Assembly: GCF_005876855.1 (NCBI RefSeq) | Contig: NZ_QLAE01000009.1 | Location: 91,280 to 155,279, forward strand | Source of the DNA: Stutzerimonas nosocomialis | GTDB taxonomy: Bacteria; Pseudomonadota; Gammaproteobacteria; Pseudomonadales; Pseudomonadaceae | Direction: 5' to 3' | DNA length: 64,000 bases | Part shown: piece by piece, positions 8,836 through 17,675 of the stretch | How the letters are laid out: every line of letters starts with the position of its first letter | Numbering within the stretch: position 1 is the first letter of the stretch | Notes under the pieces: generated by a model | What the model saw: only the letters and a program-made list of their open reading frames with translations | Told to the model about the DNA's origin: nothing | The model's database searches: none | Position numbers and translations under genes: made by a program

Positions 8836-9891
8836 TCAGGCGGTGGCGTCGTAGAACAGCTTCGAATCGCGCTGCTCCACCAGGGCCTGCTCGATGGCGG
8901 CCTGGTGCACTTCGTCGTCGTGCTCCTCGCGGGCCTCGGGCTGGATGCCCAGGCGCTTGAACAGCAGCATGTCCTTGTCGGCCTGCGGGTTGCCGGTGGT
9001 CAGCAGCTTCTCGCCGTAGAAGATCGAATTGGCACCGGCGAAGAAGGCCAGCGCCTGCATCTGCTCGTTCATCTGCTCGCGGCCGGCCGACAGGCGCACA
9101 TGGGATTTCGGCATCATGATTCGCGCCACGGCGAGCATGCGGATGAAATCGAAGGGGTCGACGTCCTGCTCGTCGGCCAGCGGCGTGCCCTTGACCTTCA
9201 CCAGCATGTTGATCGGCACCGACTCGGGATGCTCGGGCAGGTTGGCCAGCTGGATCAGGAGGCCGGCGCGATCGTTCAGCGACTCGCCCATGCCGAGGAT
9301 GCCGCCGGAGCAGATCTTCATGCCCGCGTCACGCACGTAGCTCAGCGTCTCCAGACGATCGGCGTAGGTGCGGGTGGTGATGATGTTGCCGTAGAACTCA
9401 GGCGAGGTATCGAGGTTGTGGTTGTAGTAGTCCAGCCCCGCTGCGGCCAGTGCCTTGGTCTGCTCCTGGTCGAGCTTGCCGAGGGTCATGCAGGTTTCCA
9501 GGCCCAGCGCCTTCACGCCTTCGACCATCTTCAGGACGTAGGGCATGTCCTTGGCGGACGGATGCTTCCAGGCCGCGCCCATGCAGAAGCGGGTCGAGCC
9601 GATGGCCTTGGCTTCGGCCGCGGCCTTGAGCACCTTCTCCACCTCCATCAGCTTTTCCTTGTCCAGGCCGGTGTTGTAGTGGCCGGACTGCGGGCAGTAC
9701 TTGCAGTCTTCGGGACAGGCGCCGGTCTTGATCGACAGCAGGGTGGACACCTGCACGCGGTTGGCATCGAAGTGCTGACGATGGACGGTCTGCGCATGGA
9801 ACAGCAGATCGTTGAAGGGCTGCTCGAACAGCGCCTTGACCTCATCGAGGCGCCAATCGTGGCGCAGGGCGGAAGCGGAAGTGGCGCTCAT
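8836..9891 (-). CDS. bioB: Biotin synthase
   Basis: Radical SAM enzyme (351 aa) inserting sulphur into dethiobiotin to form biotin. The [4Fe-4S]/SAM motif CxxxCxxC is at Cys59, Cys63 and Cys66 ([16 protein letters not shown]). The frame remains open for 87 more codons upstream, but the ATG at 9891 is chosen because it gives the normal family N-terminus ([13 protein letters not shown]) and length. First gene of the bio operon, divergent from comF. A TTGACA -35 element lies in the 85-bp gap. Confidence 0.97.
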   Translation of the reverse strand: MSATSASALRHDWRLDEVKALFEQPFNDLLFHAQTVHRQHFDANRVQVSTLLSIKTGACPEDCKYCPQSGHYNTGLDKEKLMEVEKVLKAAAEAKAIGSTRFCMGAAWKHPSAKDMPYVLKMVEGVKALGLETCMTLGKLDQEQTKALAAAGLDYYNHNLDTSPEFYGNIITTRTYADRLETLSYVRDAGMKICSGGILGMGESLNDRAGLLIQLANLPEHPESVPINMLVKVKGTPLADEQDVDPFDFIRMLAVARIMMPKSHVRLSAGREQMNEQMQALAFFAGANSIFYGEKLLTTGNPQADKDMLLFKRLGIQPEAREEHDDEVHQAAIEQALVEQRDSKLFYDATA

Positions 9892-9933
9892 GGGCAGTCC
9901 TTGTAATAGAGTGGTGCCTGACACGGATGCGAA

Positions 9934-9962
9934 ATGGTTAGCCAACCCCGACAGGCTGTCAA
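9934..9962 (-). promoter_or_regulatory. Candidate sigma-70 promoter for the bio operon
   Basis: On the minus strand TTGACA (9962-9957) is followed after 17 bp by AACCAT (9939-9934), a weak -10. The distance to the bioB ATG is about 43 bp. Imperfect repeats GGTTAG and GTCAACC around it are not a convincing BirA operator. Confidence 0.4.
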
Positions 9963-9976
9963 CCAGGAATGGAATC

Positions 9977-10684
9977 ATGGTGAACAACTGGCTAAATAAT
10001 GAACACTTCTGCCTGCTGTGCGACGAACCGAGCGAAGCCGGCCAGGCCCTGTGCAGTCCTTGCGAGGCCGACCTCCCCTGGCTCGGCGGCCGCTGTGCGA
10101 TCTGCGCGCTGCCCTTGCCCACCCGTGGGCTGGCGTGCGGCGCCTGCCTCAAGCGCCCGCCGGCTTTCGATCACGTCGAGGTGCCATGGCGCTTCGCCTT
10201 TCCGGTCGATGCGCTGATCACCCGCTTCAAGCACCAGGCACGCTGGCCGCTCGGCCGTCTGCTGGCGCAGCGCCTGGGACTGCACCTGAGCCACGCCTTC
10301 GACGAGGGGCTGGCGCGGCCGGATGCACTGCTGCCGGTCCCGCTGTCGCACAAGCGCCTGCGCGAGCGCGGCTTCAACCAGGCGCAGATGCTGGCCGGCT
10401 GGCTGGGCCGTTCGCTGGACATCGAGGTCGACGAACACTCGCTGGTACGCACCCAGGACACCGCCTCGCAACAGCAGCTCGACGCCGCGGCGCGCCGGCG
10501 CAACCTTCGCCAGGCCTTCGCGCTGGGTTCGGCCGGGACGATACGGGGTCGCCACCTCGCGCTGGTCGACGACGTGCTGACCACCGGCGCGACCGCCGAG
10601 GCGCTGGCGCGGCTGCTCAAGCGCGCCGGCGCCGCCCGGGTGGATGTCTACTGCCTGGCCCGCACGCCGAAACCGGGCGACTGA
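9977..10684 (+). CDS. comF: ComF family phosphoribosyltransferase-like protein
   Basis: Protein of 235 residues with an N-terminal zinc-ribbon-like part: CLLC, CSPC, CAIC and CGAC pairs within the first ~55 residues. A C-terminal phosphoribosyltransferase-type domain follows, carrying the PRPP loop [17 protein letters not shown]. ComF proteins are linked to DNA uptake during transformation in some bacteria; the exact reaction is not settled. The ATG at 9977 is preferred over upstream in-frame codons that would overlap bioB. It lies next to bioB in many pseudomonads (recalled synteny) and is divergent from it. Confidence 0.92.
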   Translation: MVNNWLNNEHFCLLCDEPSEAGQALCSPCEADLPWLGGRCAICALPLPTRGLACGACLKRPPAFDHVEVPWRFAFPVDALITRFKHQARWPLGRLLAQRLGLHLSHAFDEGLARPDALLPVPLSHKRLRERGFNQAQMLAGWLGRSLDIEVDEHSLVRTQDTASQQQLDAAARRRNLRQAFALGSAGTIRGRHLALVDDVLTTGATAEALARLLKRAGAARVDVYCLARTPKPGD

Positions 10685-10720
10685 GCCGCCCCTGAACGGC
10701 AGTGCCTGGATGCACCGCGG

Positions 10721-10748
10721 TTGTGCAAACATCTGGTTGCAATACACT
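10721..10748 (+). promoter_or_regulatory. Candidate sigma-70 promoter for the kinase gene
   Basis: TTGTGC at 10721-10726 and TACACT at 10743-10748 are separated by 16 bp. They sit 26 bp upstream of the ATG at 10775. Confidence 0.5.
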
Positions 10749-10774
10749 GACCGGCCACGCCCGCGGAGACGCCC

Positions 10775-11749
10775 ATGTCCCATCCCTTCGATACCCTCAC
10801 GCCCGACCTGGTACTCGACGCGGTGGAGAGCCTCGGCTACCTCAGCGATGCCCGGGTACTCGCGCTCAACAGCTACGAGAACCGCGTCTATCAGGTCGGC
10901 ATCGAGGACGAAACGCCGCTGATCGCCAAGTTCTATCGCCCCGGGCGCTGGAGCGACGAGGCCATCCTCGAGGAGCATCGCTTCAGCCTGGAGCTGGCCG
11001 AGCGCGAGGTGCCGGTGGTCGCACCGCTCATGCGCGATGGGCAATCACTGTTCGAGCACGCCGGGTTCCGCTTCACGCTGTTTCCCCGACGCGGAGGCCG
11101 CGCACCGGAGCCGGGCAACCTGGACCAGCTCTATCGTCTCGGCCAGCTGCTGGGCCGGTTGCACGCGGTGGGCTCCGCGCGGCCCTTCGAGCATCGCGAA
11201 AGCCTGCTGCCGCGCCATTTCGGCCATGACTCGCTCGCCACCCTGCTCGACGGCAACTTCGTCCCCGCCAGCCTGCGCCCGGCCTACGCGTCGGTCGCCC
11301 GGGACCTGCTCGCCCGCATCGACGAGGTCTTCGCGGCCACGCCGTACACGCCGATCCGCCTGCACGGCGACCTGCATCCCGGCAACATCCTCGGGCGGGA
11401 CGATGCCTTCTATCTCGTCGACATGGACGACTGCCGGATGGGCCCGGCGGTGCAGGACCTCTGGATGATGCTCGCCGGCGAGCGCCACGAGCGCATGAGC
11501 CAGCTGGCGGAACTGGTTGAGGGCTATCAGGAGTTTCACGACTTCTCGCCGCGCGAACTGCCACTGATCGAAGCGCTGCGGGCGCTGCGACTGCTGCACT
11601 ACAGCGCCTGGCTGGCGCGCCGCTGGGACGATCCGGCCTTCCCGATGAGCTTTCCCTGGTTCGGCAGCGAACGTTACTGGGGCGACCAGGTGCTGATCCT
11701 GCGCGAACAGCTCTCGGCACTGGCCGAAGAACCGCTGAAGTTGTTCTAG
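10775..11749 (+). CDS. srkA: Serine/threonine protein kinase of the SrkA/RdoA (YihE) family
   Basis: Cytoplasmic APH-fold kinase of 324 residues, close to the E. coli SrkA length (328). Catalytic loop LHGDLHPGNIL contains Asp199 (196-206), and the metal-binding DMDDC lies at 216-220, replacing the DFG of eukaryotic kinases. SrkA counters stress-induced cell death in E. coli, with the MazF pathway among its targets. Monocistronic, with its own promoter candidate. The N-terminal ATG is in the expected place. Confidence 0.92.
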   Translation: MSHPFDTLTPDLVLDAVESLGYLSDARVLALNSYENRVYQVGIEDETPLIAKFYRPGRWSDEAILEEHRFSLELAEREVPVVAPLMRDGQSLFEHAGFRFTLFPRRGGRAPEPGNLDQLYRLGQLLGRLHAVGSARPFEHRESLLPRHFGHDSLATLLDGNFVPASLRPAYASVARDLLARIDEVFAATPYTPIRLHGDLHPGNILGRDDAFYLVDMDDCRMGPAVQDLWMMLAGERHERMSQLAELVEGYQEFHDFSPRELPLIEALRALRLLHYSAWLARRWDDPAFPMSFPWFGSERYWGDQVLILREQLSALAEEPLKLF

Positions 11750-11882
11750 CGGGGGCGCCTCGCTGGGCACGCCTGGTGGAGCGGCGTCTGGAAGGCAAAC
11801 AGCGGGAGCACGCGAAGGTGCTGGAGAAGGCAGGCTCAGGCCTGGATCGCGACAGGTTCGACCGAACCCTGGAGCGGAAAGA

Positions 11883-11912
11883 AGCGCCTGCGCATCGATT
11901 GCGGCAGGCGCT
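11883..11912 (-). terminator. Terminator after small membrane-protein gene
   Basis: Minus strand: 9-bp stem AGCGCCTGC/GCAGGCGCT with a 12-nt loop, followed by TTCTTT. It lies 6 bp beyond the stop at 11919. The convergent kinase gene ends at 11749. Confidence 0.72.
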
Positions 11913-11918
11913 CGGAAA

Positions 11919-12263
11919 TCAGTTCTGGTAACCCTCGCCCGTGCAGCCCAGGCAGCGCACGAACGCCGCCTTGCCCGGCTCGACCACCAGTGCCTTGCCG
12001 GCTTCGCCGACGTTGCCGCCCAGCGCGGTGAACGGCAGGCTGACCAGGAACGCGCCGGCACCGATGACGGTAGCGCCGATCAGCAGCGGACGGGCGATCA
12101 GCAGGTCGCCGATCATGGAGAAGGCCTTGGGCGCCTCGACGGTGTACATCGGATCGCCGCTGGCGTTCTGGGGAGCGTTCACCACTTCTGCCGCCTGGGC
12201 CGGCAGTGCCATCAGGCCAGTGGTCAGTGCCAAGACAACGGCGGTCGAGCGGAACAGTTTCAT
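11919..12263 (-). CDS. Small exported/membrane hypothetical protein (114 aa)
   Basis: Starts [19 protein letters not shown] and ends its signal peptide near ALPAQAA (residues ~20-26). A second hydrophobic stretch follows, [19 protein letters not shown], likely one membrane segment. The C-terminus has CLGC (residues ~105-108), a possible disulphide or metal site. Homologues in Pseudomonas are often labelled 'multidrug transporter', for which nothing here gives support. The start at 12263 gives a proper signal peptide, whereas the frame stays open 23 codons further upstream. A TTGGTA-N16-TATAGT promoter precedes it. Function unknown. Confidence 0.82.
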   Translation of the reverse strand: MKLFRSTAVVLALTTGLMALPAQAAEVVNAPQNASGDPMYTVEAPKAFSMIGDLLIARPLLIGATVIGAGAFLVSLPFTALGGNVGEAGKALVVEPGKAAFVRCLGCTGEGYQN

Positions 12264-12314
12264 GGTGTGGTCCTTCAGCTGTGCAGAGCGTGGCGATGAG
12301 TTGTAGTGCCGCCA

Positions 12315-12342
12315 ACTATAACAGCGGCGCACGGCTTACCAA
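12315..12342 (-). promoter_or_regulatory. Candidate sigma-70 promoter
   Basis: Minus strand TTGGTA (12342-12337), 16-bp spacer, TATAGT (12320-12315). It lies about 52 bp before the ATG of the 114-aa gene. Confidence 0.6.
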
Positions 12343-12396
12343 CGTGAACGCCGTCAACGACCGGACGGGAAAATCGGCCATCGATCGCCTTTCCCC

Positions 12397-13209
12397 TCAG
12401 CGCTGGCAACGCGCGCAATACACGCTGGCGCGTTGTCCCAGGCGGATTTCGCGCAGCGTCCCGCCGCAGGTCTTGCACAGTTCCCCGCCTCGTCCATAGA
12501 CGAACAGCTCCTGCTGGAAGTAGCCGGGCTTGCCGTCGCCCCCGACGAAATCGCGCAGCGTGGTGCCGCCGCGCTCGATGGCCATCGCCAAGATCCGTTT
12601 GATCTCCACGGCCAGCTTCAGGTAGCGCGCCTTCGAGATGCTGCCGGCTGGCCGCCGCGGGTCGATGCCGGCGGCGAACAGCGCCTCGCTCGCGTAGATG
12701 TTGCCGACGCCCACCACCACCGCGTTGTCCATGATGAACGGCTTGACCGCCATGCTGCGCCCGCGCGACAGCCGGTACAGGCGATCGCCGTCGAAGGCCT
12801 CGCCGAGCGGTTCCGGGCCGAGCCCGGCGATCAGGACGTGGGCGTGGGGGTCGTCGCTCCAGAGCAGCGCACCGAAGCGGCGCGGATCGGTGTAGCGCAG
12901 CGCCATGCCCGAATCGAGCAGCACGTCGACATGGTCGTGCTTGCCGACCGCGAGCGACGGGTCGACCAGGCGCAGGCTGCCGGACATCCCCAGATGGGCG
13001 ATCAGGGTGCCCTGCTCCGCGTGGATCAACAGGTACTTGGCGCGCCGCTCGACCGACTCGATGCGCTGGCCGGAGAGGCGCACGTCCAGGTCCTCGGGAA
13101 TCGCCCAGCGCAGGCGGCGCTCGCGCACGATCACGCGGCTGACGCGGTGGCCGAGCAGGTGCGGCTCGATGCCGCGGCGGGTGGTTTCGACTTCGGGTAG
13201 TTCAGGCAT
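12397..13209 (-). CDS. mutM: Formamidopyrimidine-DNA glycosylase
   Basis: DNA repair enzyme (270 aa) that removes 8-oxoguanine and ring-opened purines and cuts the AP site. The N-terminal catalytic MPELPEVET (Pro2 nucleophile after Met removal, Glu3) fixes the start at 13209. A C-terminal zinc finger has two CxxC pairs, CKTC and CARC, and ends close to the last residue. The [11 protein letters not shown] segment before the finger is typical. A single gene, with the HDOD gene 69 bp upstream on the same strand. Confidence 0.97.
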   Translation of the reverse strand: MPELPEVETTRRGIEPHLLGHRVSRVIVRERRLRWAIPEDLDVRLSGQRIESVERRAKYLLIHAEQGTLIAHLGMSGSLRLVDPSLAVGKHDHVDVLLDSGMALRYTDPRRFGALLWSDDPHAHVLIAGLGPEPLGEAFDGDRLYRLSRGRSMAVKPFIMDNAVVVGVGNIYASEALFAAGIDPRRPAGSISKARYLKLAVEIKRILAMAIERGGTTLRDFVGGDGKPGYFQQELFVYGRGGELCKTCGGTLREIRLGQRASVYCARCQR

Positions 13210-13278
13210 GGCAAACGGAGCGTGGGGAATGCGGGCGGCTACCCTAGCAGGAACGCCACCGGCCGACGAGGCGCGGCA

Positions 13279-14145
13279 CTAGGCCACGCCGAGTTCGCGG
13301 ATGCTGTCCTTGAGGTTGAGGAAGTCGTATTCCGACAGGCCCACGTATTCGAGCACCAGCTGGGAAATGTGCGCCCACTCGTGGTCCTCTTCCTGCCCGC
13401 CGAGCACGCGGTGGCAGGCACAGATGTGCTCGGCCATCTTGAGGATCGCCAGCAGCGTCTTGAGCTGGGCATCGCGCCCCGAATCGTCGACGAACAGCGA
13501 CCAGGCGTTGTGGTGATTGGCGATCGCGTCGCACAGCCGCAGCGGCAGGTTCCAGGACTTGGCGGTGAAGTAGCCGACCACCGCGTGGTTGGTGTTGAGC
13601 ACGCGGTTCTCGACATCGACGATGCGCTGTTCGGCGCAGCAGCTGGCATAGGCTTCTTCGAGCACGCCCATGTAGTTGGGGAAGCGCTTGAGCATCAGCG
13701 GAATGCCGCAGTCGTGGAACAGCCCGAGGGTATAGGCCTCGTCGGGGGCCTGGTAGCCGATCCGCTTGGCCAGGGTCAGGCTGGTCATGGCCACGTCCTG
13801 GGCGGTGTCCCAGAAGCGGTTGAGGGTGACGATGGTCTCGTCGCTCATCTCGCCCTTGATCGACTGGGCGTTGATCAGGTTGATCACCGAGTCGCAGCCC
13901 AGCAGGTTGACCGCCTGCTGGATCGAGGCGATGCGGTTGGACAGCTCGAAGAAACGCGAATTGACGATCTTCAGCAGCGCCCCGGAAAGCCCCGGGTCCT
14001 GGCTGATCAGGCGGGCGATGATCTTGAGGTCCGGAACCGGCATCACCTGTTCCATCTGCAGGTCCACCAGGATCTGCGGCTGAGGCGGCACGCTGATTCC
14101 CTGCAACACGTGGCGGATCTGCTCCGCGGTTAATTCGACGGCCAT
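13279..14145 (-). CDS. HDOD domain protein
   Basis: Protein of 288 residues made essentially of one HDOD domain, related to HD-GYP phosphodiesterases but lacking the catalytic HD metal site. It shows the family pattern: PPQPQILVDLQMEQVMPVPD, then LKIIARLISQDPGLSGALLKIVNS, a helix with SIQQAVNLLGCDSVINL, and FHDCGIPLML. HDOD proteins act as signalling adaptors in motility, chemotaxis and cell-cycle control. The ATG at 14145 is chosen; a TTG nine codons upstream has no better ribosome site. No output domain is attached. Partner unknown. Confidence 0.9.
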   Translation of the reverse strand: MAVELTAEQIRHVLQGISVPPQPQILVDLQMEQVMPVPDLKIIARLISQDPGLSGALLKIVNSRFFELSNRIASIQQAVNLLGCDSVINLINAQSIKGEMSDETIVTLNRFWDTAQDVAMTSLTLAKRIGYQAPDEAYTLGLFHDCGIPLMLKRFPNYMGVLEEAYASCCAEQRIVDVENRVLNTNHAVVGYFTAKSWNLPLRLCDAIANHHNAWSLFVDDSGRDAQLKTLLAILKMAEHICACHRVLGGQEEDHEWAHISQLVLEYVGLSEYDFLNLKDSIRELGVA

Positions 14146-14278
14146 GGCAACGACTCGAGGGAGAGAAGGCAATAGGCCATCCTGTGGCCGGAGCGAAACT
14201 TTGGCCGAGAAGGTGGTCGGATTTCAAGAGAGCGGCGCCAAAAGGCGTGTCCTTTTTTGTTACCGAGGAGGAGATAAC

Positions 14279-14821
14279 ATGGCCAATGAAATCGCGGGTA
14301 AACGTGTCGCCATCTTGGTCACCGACGGCTTCGAACAGGCCGAGCTGACCGGGCCGAAGGAGGCGCTCGAGAAAGCCGGCGCCAAGGCCGAGATCATTTC
14401 CGCCAAGGGCGGCAAGGTCACCGGCTGGAACCACACCACGCCGGCGGACGAGTTTCCGGTGGACAACACCTTCGACAGCATCCGCGTCGAAGACTACGAC
14501 GCCATCCTGCTGCCCGGCGGCGTGGTCAATTCCGACACCATCCGCACCGACGAGATGGCCCAGGAGCTGGTCCGCGACGCGGCCCGCGCCGGCAAGACCA
14601 TCGCGGTGATCTGCCATGGCGGCTGGCTGCTGATTTCCGCCGACCTGGTCAAGGGCAAGCGCATGACCAGCTGGCCGTCGCTGACCGACGACCTGAAGAA
14701 CGCCGGCGCCAACTGGGTAGACGAGCAGGTGGTGGTCGACGGCAACCTGATCAGCAGCCGCAAACCGGACGACATCCCCGCCTTCAGCCAGGCCCTGATC
14801 GACGCACTGGCAGCGGCCTGA
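14279..14821 (+). CDS. PfpI/DJ-1 family (class I glutamine amidotransferase-like) protein
   Basis: Protein of 180 residues of the PfpI/YhbO type, annotated in various species as cysteine protease or as protein deglycase. The nucleophile elbow AVICHGGWLL places Cys112-His113, and Glu19 (TDGFEQAEL) is the conserved acid. Full-length for the family, cytoplasmic, no signal peptide. ATG at 14279 preceded by GAGGAGGAG with good spacing; in-frame upstream codons lack this. Divergent from the HDOD gene. Stress protection is the family theme; the actual activity is disputed. Confidence 0.93.
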   Translation: MANEIAGKRVAILVTDGFEQAELTGPKEALEKAGAKAEIISAKGGKVTGWNHTTPADEFPVDNTFDSIRVEDYDAILLPGGVVNSDTIRTDEMAQELVRDAARAGKTIAVICHGGWLLISADLVKGKRMTSWPSLTDDLKNAGANWVDEQVVVDGNLISSRKPDDIPAFSQALIDALAAA

Positions 14822-14907
14822 GCCCCCACCCACTCCTTCCGGCCCGTGCTGCCGAGGCGGCCTCAGAAGCCGCCCGCAGCCGGTGCCTGGTGCCTATGGC
14901 TTTAGCC

Positions 14908-14913
14908 TATAAT
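14908..14913 (+). promoter_or_regulatory. Perfect -10 element (TATAAT) for the rRNA methyltransferase
   Basis: TATAAT at 14908-14913, 26 bp before the ATG at 14940. No good -35 is visible at 16-18 bp, so this is a partial promoter call. The leader would be short. Confidence 0.5.
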
Positions 14914-14939
14914 CCCGCCCCTTTTGCCGGAGCGCCTTA

Positions 14940-16136
14940 ATGACACTGCCCAGCCTGCGCCTCAAAGCCAACGCCGACCGTCGCCTGCGCGCCGGCCACC
15001 TGTGGGTCTACAGCAACGAGATCGACACCGCGGTGACCCCGCTCAACGCCTTCCCGGCCGGGGCCCAGGCGGTGCTCGAAGCCGCGGGCGGGCGACCACT
15101 GGGCATCGTCGGCGTGTCGCCGAACAATCTGATCTGCGCGCGCCTGCTGTCGCGCGACCTCAAGCACAGCCTCGACAAGTCGCTGCTGGTGCACCGGATC
15201 AAGGTGGCGCTGTCGTTGCGCGAACGGCTGTTCGACCAGCCCTGCTACCGCCTGGTCTATGGCGACTCCGACCTGCTGCCCGGCCTGGTGGTCGATCGCT
15301 TCCACGACATCCTGGTGGTGCAGCTCGCCTCGGCCACCATGGAGCAGCACCGCGAGGCCGTCCTCGAAGCCCTGGTGCAGGTACTCAAGCCACGCGGCGT
15401 GCTGTGGAAGAACGACTCCAGCGCGCGCGACGCCGAAGGGCTCGAACGCTACGTCGACACCGCCTTCGGCGTGGTCCCCGAGTGGGTCGCGCTGGAAGAG
15501 AACGGCGTGAAGTTCGAGGCCCCGGTGATGCAGGGCCAGAAGACCGGCTGGTTCTATGACCACCGCATGAACCGCGCGCGCCTGGCGCCCTACGTCAAGG
15601 GCAAGCGCGTGCTCGACCTGTTCAGCTACATCGGTGGCTGGGGCGTGCAGGCGGCCGCCTTCGGCGCGACCGAAGTGATGTGCGTCGACGCCTCGGCCTT
15701 CGCCCTCGATGGCGTCGAGCGCAACGCCACCCTCAATGGCGTCGCCGAGCGTCTGGTCAGCGTCGAGGGCGACGTGTTCGAGGCGATCAAGGAACTCAAG
15801 GCGGCCGAAGAACGCTTCGACGTGGTCATCGCCGACCCGCCCGCCTTCATCAAGCGCAAGAAGGACCTGAAGAACGGCGAAGCGGCCTATCGTCGCCTCA
15901 ACGAGCAGGCCATGCGCCTGCTGAGCAAGGACGGGGTCCTGGTGAGCGCGTCGTGCTCCATGCACCTGCCCGAGGACGACCTGCAGAACATCCTGCTCTC
16001 CAGCGCCCGCCACCTGGACCGCAACATCCAGCTGCTCGAGCGCGGTGCCCAGGGCCCGGACCACCCGGTGCACCCCGCGATTCCCGAGACGCGCTACATC
16101 AAGAGCCTCACCTGCCGCCTGCTGCCCAACAGCTGA
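14940..16136 (+). CDS. rlmI: Class I SAM-dependent rRNA methyltransferase, RlmI type
   Basis: Protein of 398 residues matching RlmI, which makes m5C1962 in 23S rRNA. An N-terminal PUA-like region (LRLKANADRRLRAGHLWVYS) precedes an EEHE-like middle domain and a Rossmann methyltransferase domain. That domain carries VLDLFSYIGGWGVQAAAFG (SAM motif), VIADPPAF (motif IV) and SASCSMHL with the catalytic cysteine. ATG start 26 bp after TATAAT. Monocistronic, followed by a GC hairpin. The name is by family likeness; the modified base is not provable here. Confidence 0.92.
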   Translation: MTLPSLRLKANADRRLRAGHLWVYSNEIDTAVTPLNAFPAGAQAVLEAAGGRPLGIVGVSPNNLICARLLSRDLKHSLDKSLLVHRIKVALSLRERLFDQPCYRLVYGDSDLLPGLVVDRFHDILVVQLASATMEQHREAVLEALVQVLKPRGVLWKNDSSARDAEGLERYVDTAFGVVPEWVALEENGVKFEAPVMQGQKTGWFYDHRMNRARLAPYVKGKRVLDLFSYIGGWGVQAAAFGATEVMCVDASAFALDGVERNATLNGVAERLVSVEGDVFEAIKELKAAEERFDVVIADPPAFIKRKKDLKNGEAAYRRLNEQAMRLLSKDGVLVSASCSMHLPEDDLQNILLSSARHLDRNIQLLERGAQGPDHPVHPAIPETRYIKSLTCRLLPNS

Positions 16137-16199
16137 GCGCACCGCCAAGGCACAGCCCGGCGCCAGGCCGCACCAGCGGCAGGCATGGCGCCGGCCGCC

Positions 16200-16216
16200 C
16201 ACCCGCCGGGCGGGTG
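16200..16216. terminator. GC-rich hairpin after the methyltransferase gene
   Basis: CACCCG (16200-16205) pairs with CGGGTG (16211-16216), and further inner pairing is possible. It is followed by TTAC, with no real T run. The rest of 16137-16423 (287 bp) holds no gene I can support. Confidence 0.4.
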
Positions 16217-16423
16217 TTACGCGTCCCTACACCGCCATGATGACCAGGGCGACTTCCCGACCGCCTAGAGCCCGCCGCAGAGCGCAGCACCGTGGATGAG
16301 GCACCCATGGCCCGCTAATTGCTTTTCAACCTCGCTGATACTGCCGCTCCCAAATGAAGCAGGCAGACGCCTCAAATCGGGCCAGGCCAGACGCCGCGCC
16401 CCTGGAAAGGACCTAGCGGGGAT

Positions 16424-17542
16424 ATGGACGCACAGGCCGGTGGCACACCCTTCCTGCAATTCACCCACGTCAAGAAGACCTACGACCACAAGACCCTGGT
16501 GGTGAAGGATTTCAACCTCGACGTCGCCCGTGGCGAGTTCATCACCCTGCTCGGCCCGTCCGGCTCGGGCAAGACCACCTGCCTGATGATGCTGGCAGGC
16601 TTCGAGGACGTGACCAGCGGCGAGATCCTCATCGACGGCCGTCCGGTCACCAGCATCGCCCCCTACCATCGCAACATCGGCATGGTGTTCCAGCAATACG
16701 CGCTGTTTCCCCACATGACCCTGCGCGAAAACCTCGCCTACCCGCTGAAGGTCCGCAAGAGACCGAAGGAGGAGATCCGCGCCAAGGTCGACGAATACCT
16801 CGCTCTGGTCGAGCTGCAGGCCTTCGGCAACCGATATCCCGCCCAGCTTTCCGGCGGCCAGCGCCAGCGCGTGGCACTGGCCCGCGCGCTGATCTTCTCC
16901 CCCGACATCGTGCTGATGGACGAGCCGCTCGGGGCCCTGGACAAGAAGCTGCGCGAGCAGATGCAGTTCGAGATCAAGCGCCTGCACGAGCAGCTGGGCT
17001 TCACGGTGATCTACGTCACCCATGACCAGACCGAAGCGCTGACCATGTCCGACCGCATCGCCGTCTTCAACCACGGCGTGGTGCAGCAGTGCGCCGCGCC
17101 CCACGTGCTCTACGAGCGCCCGGCCAACCTGTTCGTCGCCGACTTCATCGGCGAGAGCAACAAGCTCGGCGGCGTGATCGAGGCGGTCGGCGAGGACACC
17201 GTCACGGTGCGGCTGGCCGACGGCGAGCAGGTCAGCAGCCTGAAAGTCGACTGCAGCGAAGTCGGCCAGCCGACCACCGTCTCGATCCGTCCGGAAAAGC
17301 TCACCTTCAGCGACCACCTGGGCAGCGCCGGCAACCGGGTCAAGGCGCGCTTCGTGACCCGTCATTACGTCGGCGAATACATCCGCTACCACTTCGAGAC
17401 GACGACCGGCACCGAGCTGGTGGTCAAGAACATGAACGACCGCTCGGCGCCGCAGTTCAACGCCCGGCAGGAAGTGTCCCTGGCCTGGCTGCCGCATGAC
17501 AGCCAGGCCCTCGACGGCGCACCGGCACCCGCGCCCGTCTAG
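16424..17542 (+). CDS. Polyamine-type ABC transporter, ATP-binding protein
   Basis: ATPase of a spermidine/putrescine-type importer (PotA family, 372 aa). Walker A GPSGSGKTT at 44-52, Q-loop FQQYALFPHMTL, signature LSGGQRQR, Walker B VLMDEPLGALDKK and the H-loop VTHDQ are all intact. The C-terminal ~120 residues form a TOBE_2 regulatory domain (VSIRPEKL). First gene of a four-gene cluster: ATPase, binding protein, two permeases. The P. aeruginosa region PA0323-PA0326 is similar as recalled. Substrate could be polyamine or another amine; the sequence does not decide. Confidence 0.93.
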   Translation: MDAQAGGTPFLQFTHVKKTYDHKTLVVKDFNLDVARGEFITLLGPSGSGKTTCLMMLAGFEDVTSGEILIDGRPVTSIAPYHRNIGMVFQQYALFPHMTLRENLAYPLKVRKRPKEEIRAKVDEYLALVELQAFGNRYPAQLSGGQRQRVALARALIFSPDIVLMDEPLGALDKKLREQMQFEIKRLHEQLGFTVIYVTHDQTEALTMSDRIAVFNHGVVQQCAAPHVLYERPANLFVADFIGESNKLGGVIEAVGEDTVTVRLADGEQVSSLKVDCSEVGQPTTVSIRPEKLTFSDHLGSAGNRVKARFVTRHYVGEYIRYHFETTTGTELVVKNMNDRSAPQFNARQEVSLAWLPHDSQALDGAPAPAPV

Positions 17543-17594
17543 AGCAGGCAGCAAGCGTCGGCCCGAACGGGCCGCGTGGAGAGCAGGCGGCAAG
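17541..17594 (+). repeat. 15-bp direct repeats flanking a hairpin in the ATPase/binding-protein gap
   Basis: AGAGCAGGCAGCAAG (17541-17555) recurs with one mismatch at 17580-17594. Between them, CGGCCC and GGGCCG (17559-17574) form a hairpin with a GAAC loop. The second copy lies 81 bp before the binding-protein start. Confidence 0.55.
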
Positions 17595-17675
17595 GCATCG
17601 CCAGGCAGTGAATCGACGATGCACAGCGGACCCTGAGCAAGCGCGAACACCCACTGAACGGACGGAGCATCACCC

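Noticed and set aside
9934-9976. BirA-type biotin operator between bioB and comF
   Set aside because: GGTT/AACC fragments occur, but in the wrong orientation and spacing compared with the TTGTAAACC-N15-GGTTTACAA type. Only a promoter is called.
8836-10152. Longer bioB product (438 codons)
   Set aside because: The extra 87 codons overlap comF and its promoter and do not fit the family. The ATG at 9891 gives the normal start.
11919-12263. Multidrug transporter
   Set aside because: A label used for homologues, but a 114-aa protein with a signal peptide and one membrane segment shows no transporter features.
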